Below, piece by piece: positions 31,508-35,926 of a stretch of 35,926 bases of DNA. Under the pieces are notes generated by a model. That model ran no database searches, was not told the DNA's origin, and was given only the letters and a program-made list of their open reading frames with translations. A program made the position numbers and the translations under genes. The stretch is from Candidatus Riflebacteria bacterium HGW-Riflebacteria-2 (lineage in GTDB: Bacteria; Muiribacteriota; Ozemobacteria; Ozemobacterales; Ozemobacteraceae): NCBI GenBank assembly GCA_002839435.1, contig PGYA01000049.1, positions 1-35,926 on the forward strand. The letters run 5' to 3'. Numbering within the stretch: the first letter of the stretch is position 1; each line of letters starts with the position of its first letter.

Positions 31508-32746
31508 ATGGCAATAGTACGACCGTTCAAGGGGCTCAGACCTCCCAAAGAAATCGCAGCAAAACTCGCGTCGTTTCCCTACGACGTTCTCAATTCAGAA
31601 GAGGCTCGCGAACTGGCAAAAGACAATCCGCAGTCATTTCTTCACATCAACAAACCCGAAATCGACCTCGACCCCGGCATAAACCTCTATGACCAGAAGG
31701 TTTACGACCAGGCTGTCGCCAATTTCAAGATGTTTCAGGAAAAGGGCTGGCTGGTGCGCGAGGCGGCTGAATGTTTTTATATATACAAACAGGTTATGGC
31801 TGGTCGCGCGCAGATCGGCCTGGTGTGCGGCTGCAGCGCCCAGGAATACTGGGATGGCAAGATCAAGCGCCATGAATTCACCCGCAAGGATAAAGAAGAA
31901 GACAGGCTTAAACATGTCGATATGACCAACTGCAACGCCGGCCCGGTTTTTCTGACCTACCCGGCCCGCGACAGCATCAATACTTTGATCGACGAAATCG
32001 TCAAGACGCCACCGGAAGTCGATTTCACCTCTGAAGACGGCATAGAACACGTTCTCTGGGTAGTAAAAGACGGCGCGTGGGCAAAGAAAATCACAGCCGA
32101 ATTTGCCAAAATTCCAGCGCTTTATGTTGCTGATGGCCATCACCGCACTCAGGCCGCCGCACGTATCGCCAAAGTGCGCGCAGAAAAAAACCCGAAGCAT
32201 ACCGGCAACGAAGAATATAATTTCTTCATGTCAGTCGTTTTTCCACACAATCACCTGATGATCATGGACTACAACCGCGCGGTGCATGATCTGAACGGGC
32301 TCAGCGAAAGCGAATTTATCAAGAAGGTCGAAGAAAAGTTCACCGTAGAAAAGCAGGACTACAAAAAACCTACCGCGCCCAACACATTCGGCATGTATCT
32401 CAAAGGCACCTGGTACAAGCTCACCGCCAAGCCCGGCACTTATGACAGCAAAGACCCGGTCGCCAGCCTCGATGTTTCGATCATGCAGAACAACCTGCTC
32501 AGCCCGATTCTCGGCATCGGCGACCCGCGCACTGACAAGCGCATCGACTTTGTCGGTGGCATCAGAGGCATCAAGGAGCTCGAAAAAATCGTCGATAACG
32601 GCAAATTTGTGGTTTCCTTCTCGATGTTTCCGACTTCGATCGAACAGCTCATGCAGATCGCCGACAGTGGCGAGGTTATGCCACCCAAATCGACATGGTT
32701 CGAACCAAAACTGCGTTCGGGCATGGTCATTCACACCCTCGACTGA
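31508..32746 (+). CDS. DUF1015 family protein
   Basis: A 412-residue cytoplasmic protein of the DUF1015 (COG4198) family. It starts with the family hallmark VRPFKGLRPPKEIAAKLASF followed by PYDVLNSEEAREL, and has the central ADGHHRTQAA motif (Asp209, His211, His212, Arg213), similar to the catalytic GxHR/DGHHR motif of ParB/sulfiredoxin-fold kinases such as SerK. A nucleotide or phosphotransfer activity is therefore possible but not proven. Length is full. The ribosome site AAGGAGAAGGAATA is strong. The gene follows the Tim44-like gene by 64 bases and ends at a strong terminator 21 bases after its stop. Confidence 0.88.
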   Translation: MAIVRPFKGLRPPKEIAAKLASFPYDVLNSEEARELAKDNPQSFLHINKPEIDLDPGINLYDQKVYDQAVANFKMFQEKGWLVREAAECFYIYKQVMAGRAQIGLVCGCSAQEYWDGKIKRHEFTRKDKEEDRLKHVDMTNCNAGPVFLTYPARDSINTLIDEIVKTPPEVDFTSEDGIEHVLWVVKDGAWAKKITAEFAKIPALYVADGHHRTQAAARIAKVRAEKNPKHTGNEEYNFFMSVVFPHNHLMIMDYNRAVHDLNGLSESEFIKKVEEKFTVEKQDYKKPTAPNTFGMYLKGTWYKLTAKPGTYDSKDPVASLDVSIMQNNLLSPILGIGDPRTDKRIDFVGGIRGIKELEKIVDNGKFVVSFSMFPTSIEQLMQIADSGEVMPPKSTWFEPKLRSGMVIHTLD

Positions 32747-32767
32747 TCGCATTATCAACATTAACAG

Positions 32768-32795
32768 GCCGCTGCCGCCAGGCAGCGGCTTTTTA
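32768..32795 (+). terminator. Strong intrinsic terminator after the DUF1015 gene
   Basis: GCCGCTGCC (32768-32776), loop GCCA, GGCAGCGGC (32781-32789), then TTTTT. Perfect 9-bp GC-rich stem and T-run. Confidence 0.92.
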
Positions 32796-32836
32796 TTGTG
32801 CAATTATCTTATTTTGCCAGACCGGCAAATTCGTTA

Positions 32837-32865
32837 TTAATATTTCTATGCTTTTGAGGTAGAAT
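32837..32865 (+). promoter_or_regulatory. Sigma-70-type promoter of the ferredoxin operon
   Basis: -35 TTAATA (32837-32842), 17-base spacer, -10 TAGAAT (32860-32865). It lies between the upstream terminator and the ferredoxin start at 32898, giving a leader of about 25 bases. Confidence 0.55.
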
Positions 32866-32897
32866 GATCTGATAAAGTTATGAACGGAGAAAGACTA

Positions 32898-33083
32898 ATG
32901 AAAGCATTTGTTGACCACGATATCTGCATCGGCTGCGGACAGTGCGAAATGATCTGCCCCGAAGTTTTCAAGCTTAACGACGACAAAGCAACAGTCATTC
33001 AGAAGCCAGTTGCCCCGGAAAACGAAGCCAAAGCCGACGAAGCCGCCAAGGCCTGCCCGGTAGCCGCCATTTCGCTCAGCTGA
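32898..33083 (+). CDS. Single-cluster [4Fe-4S] ferredoxin
   Basis: A 61-residue ferredoxin of the Thermotoga/Desulfovibrio single-cluster type. Cluster ligands are Cys10, Cys13 and Cys16 (CIGCGQCEMICPE) with the distal Cys53 (ACPVAAI). Cys20 corresponds to the residue that forms a disulfide in related ferredoxins, but its usual partner near position 43 is absent here, so the disulfide is likely not formed. ATG 32898 has GGAG upstream; an ATG at 32880 is in frame but less likely. Its TGA overlaps the ATG of the pyridoxamine kinase (TGATG), implying translational coupling. The electron partner is not identified. Confidence 0.93.
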   Translation: MKAFVDHDICIGCGQCEMICPEVFKLNDDKATVIQKPVAPENEAKADEAAKACPVAAISLS

Positions 33084-33961
33084 TGTTTTCGCCAGTAAAG
33101 CGCATTGCCGCCATTCATGACCTTTCAGGTTACGGCAAGGTTTCTCTGACGGCAATAATACCGATTCTTTCAGCCATGGGAATTCAGGTCTGCCCACTGC
33201 CCACAGCGGTTCTTTCGTCAAACACCGAAATTGCCGGTTTCAGGCTGGTAGACCTCACCGATCACATGCGTGATTTCATCGAGCACTGGAAGGCGCTCAA
33301 GCTTGAATTCAATGCCATTTACAGCGGTTTTCTCGGTTCACATCGCCAGATCGAAATCGTCGAGGATTTTATCGATTATTTTCGGCGCCCCGAACAGATT
33401 GTCATAGTTGATCCGGTGCTGGGAGACGATGGTCACCTGTACAAATCAATGACACCAGACATGGTAAGCCAGATGAAACGTCTGATAGCGCGAGCCGACA
33501 TCATCACCCCGAACCTGACCGAGGCCTGCGCCCTGCTCGACCTTGAATACAACGAAAAATTAGGCGAACCAGCACTGAAGAACCTTCTCAAAAAGCTCAG
33601 CAGCGCCGGCCCGAAAATTGTCATCATCACCAACGTACATAAGTCTGACCGAGAGAAACAAACCTTTGTCTATGCTTACAACCAGCGCGACCGCCGCACC
33701 TGGAAGGTACAGTGCGACTATATTCCAGCCAACTACCCGGGAACCGGCGACGCCTTTACCAGCGTGCTGACCGGCTGCCTGATGCAGGGCGACAGCTTGC
33801 CAATGGCTCTCGACCGCGCCGTGCAGTTTATTTCGACCGCGGTAAGAGCAACTTATGGGCATGCGCATGATCCACGCGGCGGCATTTTTCTGGAAAGGGT
33901 GCTGCCAAACCTGAATGCGCCATTCAGACCGAGCAGCTTTGAGCTGCTTGAACAGGAGTAA
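33083..33961 (+). CDS. Pyridoxamine kinase (PfkB/ribokinase family, PdxY-like)
   Basis: A 292-residue cytoplasmic kinase that phosphorylates pyridoxal or pyridoxamine to give the B6 cofactor forms. It starts KRIAAIHDLSGYGKVSLTAI and LSAMGIQVCPLPTAVLSSNT, characteristic of the pyridoxamine kinase group. IVIVDPVLGDDGHLY and IITPNLTEACALL are core segments, and the C-terminal NYPGTGDAFTSVLTG carries the GTGD anion hole with catalytic base Asp223. Length is normal. The gene overlaps the ferredoxin stop by one base and is followed four bases later by a HAD phosphatase. It could supply PLP for tryptophanase at the other end of the window, but no link is shown. Confidence 0.9.
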   Translation: MFSPVKRIAAIHDLSGYGKVSLTAIIPILSAMGIQVCPLPTAVLSSNTEIAGFRLVDLTDHMRDFIEHWKALKLEFNAIYSGFLGSHRQIEIVEDFIDYFRRPEQIVIVDPVLGDDGHLYKSMTPDMVSQMKRLIARADIITPNLTEACALLDLEYNEKLGEPALKNLLKKLSSAGPKIVIITNVHKSDREKQTFVYAYNQRDRRTWKVQCDYIPANYPGTGDAFTSVLTGCLMQGDSLPMALDRAVQFISTAVRATYGHAHDPRGGIFLERVLPNLNAPFRPSSFELLEQE

Positions 33962-33965
33962 GACA

Positions 33966-34790
33966 ATGCGTCCCGCCATGGTTCTCACCGACCTCGACGG
34001 AACTTTTCTGAATTCAGACCGTAGCATCTGCGCAGCAAACCTGGCAACCCTGCATGCTCTCGGCAGTCAGGGCGTCGTCAGAGTTGCCGCAACTGGCCGC
34101 AGTCTGCACTCGGCCCGTATGGTAATCGGCTGTGACCTGCCCTTCGACTACCTGATTTTTTCAACCGGTGCCGGAATCTGCCATTATTCAGACAGCCGCA
34201 TCATTCACCAGCGGGCGCTGGCAAAAAGTGATATTCACGCAGTCGCCGGGTTCTTCTCTGATTATCAGCTCGATTTTTCGATTCATCAGCCAATTCCAGA
34301 GACGCACCGCTTTCACTGGTATGCCTCGCCCAACCCGACATCAGACCTGCTGGCCCGCCTTGAATTCTGGGCCGAGTTTGCCACCCAGGGCAATTTTCTT
34401 GAAATAGAAGAAGCATCACAGCTGCTGGCGATTACCCTCGACGCCCGCGAAATTATCGAACAGCTGCAGCAGCGCTTTGCGCACCTGAGCATCATCCGAA
34501 CCACCTCGCCAATCGATAACCGGCATACCTGGATCGAAGTGTTTCCGCCCGGTTCTTCCAAGGGCACTGCGGCAGAGTGGCTGTGCAACAGCCTGAACAT
34601 TGAGCGCAAGCGCACCATGAGCATCGGCAATGATTTCAACGATCTGGCCATGCTGGAATGGACAGAATCTTCATTCGTGGTAGCCAACGCGCCGCCAGAA
34701 CTGGTCGAACAGTTCATACTGGCACCTGCCAACGATGAGCAGGGTTTTGCTGCCGCCGCCAGAAAGTGGCTGGAAAGCCTGCAGCCATGA
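33966..34790 (+). CDS. HAD family phosphatase (Cof/type IIB)
   Basis: A 274-residue cytoplasmic phosphatase. HAD motif I is TDLDGTFL with Asp9 and Asp11, motif II is AATGRS, and motif III/IV is SIGNDFNDLAMLEW. The central insert is the type IIB cap that selects substrate, commonly sugar phosphates or PLP-like compounds. ATG 33966 is chosen for its GGAG ribosome site; a longer frame from 33915 would overlap the kinase gene. It ends in an ATGA overlap with the next gene. With a B6 kinase upstream, a phosphatase acting on PLP is a possible but unproven role. Confidence 0.9.
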   Translation: MRPAMVLTDLDGTFLNSDRSICAANLATLHALGSQGVVRVAATGRSLHSARMVIGCDLPFDYLIFSTGAGICHYSDSRIIHQRALAKSDIHAVAGFFSDYQLDFSIHQPIPETHRFHWYASPNPTSDLLARLEFWAEFATQGNFLEIEEASQLLAITLDAREIIEQLQQRFAHLSIIRTTSPIDNRHTWIEVFPPGSSKGTAAEWLCNSLNIERKRTMSIGNDFNDLAMLEWTESSFVVANAPPELVEQFILAPANDEQGFAAAARKWLESLQP

Positions 34791-35269
34791 TTTATATAGT
34801 CCGTGGCGAAATCAATGCCGGCAAAACCAGCTGGATGGCAGAAGACTTTCGCCATCAGGAAGATGCTGACGGCTTCGTCTGCCGCAAAATATTCAGCGCG
34901 GGTGAGCACACAGGTTACGACCTCGAACGCCTGACTGATGGCTCCAGATGCCGCTTTATCAGAAAACCCGGGCATATTCCGCCGAACTGGCACGAAGTCG
35001 CCTTTCTCGCCGAAAAATTCAGCTTCTGCGCCGAAGGCTTCGAGTTCGCCGGTAAAATCGCAGAATCGGCGCTGGCCAATGGTTGCCGACGGTTCTATCT
35101 CGATGAAGTCGGCCCACTCGAGCTGATGCAACAGGGATTCTACGAACTGCTTGGCCGCATGCTGCAAAACCAGCCACCAGAGTTGGTCATCGCCGTCAGA
35201 TCCTACCTTGTCGAACCAGTAATTGAACTTTTCGGCATAAGCGACTACGAAGAAATAAACATTGTTTAA
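34787..35269 (+). CDS. THEP1-like nucleoside-triphosphatase
   Basis: A 160-residue P-loop NTPase. Walker A is GEINAGKT (residues 7-14) and Walker B-like YLDEVGPLEL lies near residue 105. VIAVRSYLVEPVIELF ends the nucleotide fold. The pattern matches the small bacterial/archaeal THEP1 (DUF2478/NTPase_1) nucleotide-triphosphatases. The start overlaps the HAD stop (ATGA at 34787-34790), so it belongs to the same operon. Function in cells is not well known for this family; the physiological substrate here is unknown. Confidence 0.8.
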   Translation: MIYIVRGEINAGKTSWMAEDFRHQEDADGFVCRKIFSAGEHTGYDLERLTDGSRCRFIRKPGHIPPNWHEVAFLAEKFSFCAEGFEFAGKIAESALANGCRRFYLDEVGPLELMQQGFYELLGRMLQNQPPELVIAVRSYLVEPVIELFGISDYEEINIV

Positions 35270-35301
35270 GCAGCCCTGTCATGCATGCCGATAGTTAAGG
35301 C

Positions 35302-35808
35302 ATGGGCTGGCTCTGGAACCAAGTTCACCACATATTTGACGCAGACGACGGCAGTTTTCCTGAAATCTGCATCTGCGGGCTTTCTCCCGAAAAGATCAGC
35401 GAGAGCTACCTGTTCATTCGCCGTATTGCCGACTTCGTTGTGGGCTCACCGCGTTTTTTCAACCGCGAGGCTGGCTGTGAGCAGGGTCTCGACGAGGTAG
35501 AAAATGCCGCACTGCTCGTCTGCGAAATGAAGGCAAATCCTTTTCACTTCATGCTGCGCAGCCTCAGACATGAACCCGGCATTGTTCACGAACTCGGCGT
35601 CTTCATTCTCGACAACGCCATCGCGCTCGATTACGAAAAAGGCCCGATCTGGGGTGAACGCGAAATCGAAGCTCTGCTGCAGATAATTCTCAAAATAAAA
35701 GACAACTGCCCCGGCGCCTCTCTAAAACTCGAAGAAGCAGTGAGCGCCAAAGACCGCCAGTTGCTCAACGATGCTCTCGACCGCCTCGCCATCGGCACCG
35801 ACGACTGA
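35302..35808 (+). CDS. Uncharacterised helical protein
   Basis: A 168-residue soluble protein not recognised. It is rich in helix-forming segments with Glu/Lys/Leu (LLQIILKIKDNCPGASLKLE, SAKDRQLLNDALDRL) and starts MGWLWNQVHHIFDADDGSFP. Several cysteines (CICG, CEQG, CEMK) are present without a clear metal-site spacing. There is no signal peptide or membrane helix. AAGG lies four to five bases before the ATG. It follows the THEP1-like gene by 32 bases and may be the last gene of the operon. Confidence 0.7.
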   Translation: MGWLWNQVHHIFDADDGSFPEICICGLSPEKISESYLFIRRIADFVVGSPRFFNREAGCEQGLDEVENAALLVCEMKANPFHFMLRSLRHEPGIVHELGVFILDNAIALDYEKGPIWGEREIEALLQIILKIKDNCPGASLKLEEAVSAKDRQLLNDALDRLAIGTDD

Positions 35809-35824
35809 CGGCGTTTTTGTCAGT

Positions 35825-35853
35825 TTGAAAAGATTGGCGGGATAGTATATTCT
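35825..35853 (+). promoter_or_regulatory. Sigma-70-type promoter before the last gene
   Basis: -35 TTGAAA (35825-35830), 17-base spacer, -10 TATTCT (35848-35853), with TATATT overlapping. It lies about 28 bases upstream of the ATG at 35882. Confidence 0.5.
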
Positions 35854-35881
35854 GGCAATAAGACAAAATCGATCTGCCGGG

Positions 35882-35926
35882 ATGGACAACGAAATGCACA
35901 AATTCAGCCTGCTCAACCGCATCAGA
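35882..35926 (+). CDS. Start of a gene cut by the window end
   Basis: Only 15 codons are visible: MDNEMHKFSLLNRIR. CGGGATGG-like sequence offers a weak ribosome site, and a promoter sits just upstream; the second ATG at 35894 is an alternative start. The basic and hydrophobic beginning could be the start of a membrane-anchored protein, but no family can be named. Confidence 0.4.
   Translation, partial: MDNEMHKFSLLNRIR

Noticed and set aside
34313..35167. 284-residue ORF antisense to the HAD and NTPase genes
   Set aside because: Overlaps two well-supported coupled genes and has no recognisable motif.

Overview
The window is bacterial, of moderate GC content, and comes from an organism with a cell envelope that carries lipoproteins and a periplasm-like oxidising compartment: there are lipobox signal peptides, a DsbD-type electron carrier with a secreted redoxin, and a binding-protein-type sugar importer. 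The taxon cannot be fixed from the sequence. The mixture (tandem sulfatase-modifying-factor lipoprotein, Tim44-like/zinc-ribbon/TerB membrane protein, DUF1015, tryptophanase, very large hybrid kinase, dispersed intergenic palindromes) would fit an uncultivated phylum such as Candidatus Riflebacteria, but that is a guess. No rRNA, tRNA, CRISPR array, prophage or transposase gene was recognised.

Layout. 1-2.6 kb: two sugar-ABC permeases (the first cut by the window edge and apparently fused to something upstream) and a DUF3592-type membrane protein. 2.7-8.5 kb, minus strand: a small coiled-coil protein, tryptophanase, a repeat-filled gap, a lipoprotein with two FGE-sulfatase domains, and an M20 peptidase. 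8.6-10 kb: FxsA (plus) facing an HD-Nudix fusion (minus). 10.2-13.2 kb, plus: a DsbD-like protein with permuted domain order and a secreted redoxin, the latter bracketed by two copies of a structured repeat. 13.6-16.5 kb, minus: a 5'-nucleotidase and the ABC-F ATPase Uup. 16.7-22.3 kb, plus: three glycosyltransferases interleaved with an uncharacterised membrane protein, a small cysteine-rich protein and a lipoprotein. 22.3-28.4 kb, minus: a 1748-residue hybrid histidine kinase and a uridine-phosphorylase-like enzyme, separated by a terminator that contains the kinase promoter -35 box. 28.6-32.8 kb, plus: an unlisted 45-codon ORF with a near-perfect ribosome site and its own terminator, a 770-residue Tim44-like/zinc-ribbon/TerB membrane protein, and a DUF1015 protein followed by a strong terminator. 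32.8-35.8 kb, plus: a tight operon of ferredoxin, pyridoxamine kinase, HAD phosphatase, THEP1-like NTPase and an unknown protein, then the start of one more gene.

How the parts may work together. The DsbD-like protein probably carries cytoplasmic reducing power outwards, with the adjacent secreted redoxin as a likely client. The 18.2-22.3 kb cluster is a likely glycan-building operon with two unknown proteins at its head. The uridine phosphorylase, 5'-nucleotidase and HD-Nudix protein all act on nucleotides but sit in separate transcription units. The most promising leads are the two-ended structured repeat family, the unknown membrane/zinc-protein pair, the Tim44-like/TerB protein, the 45-codon ORF and the HD-Nudix fusion.
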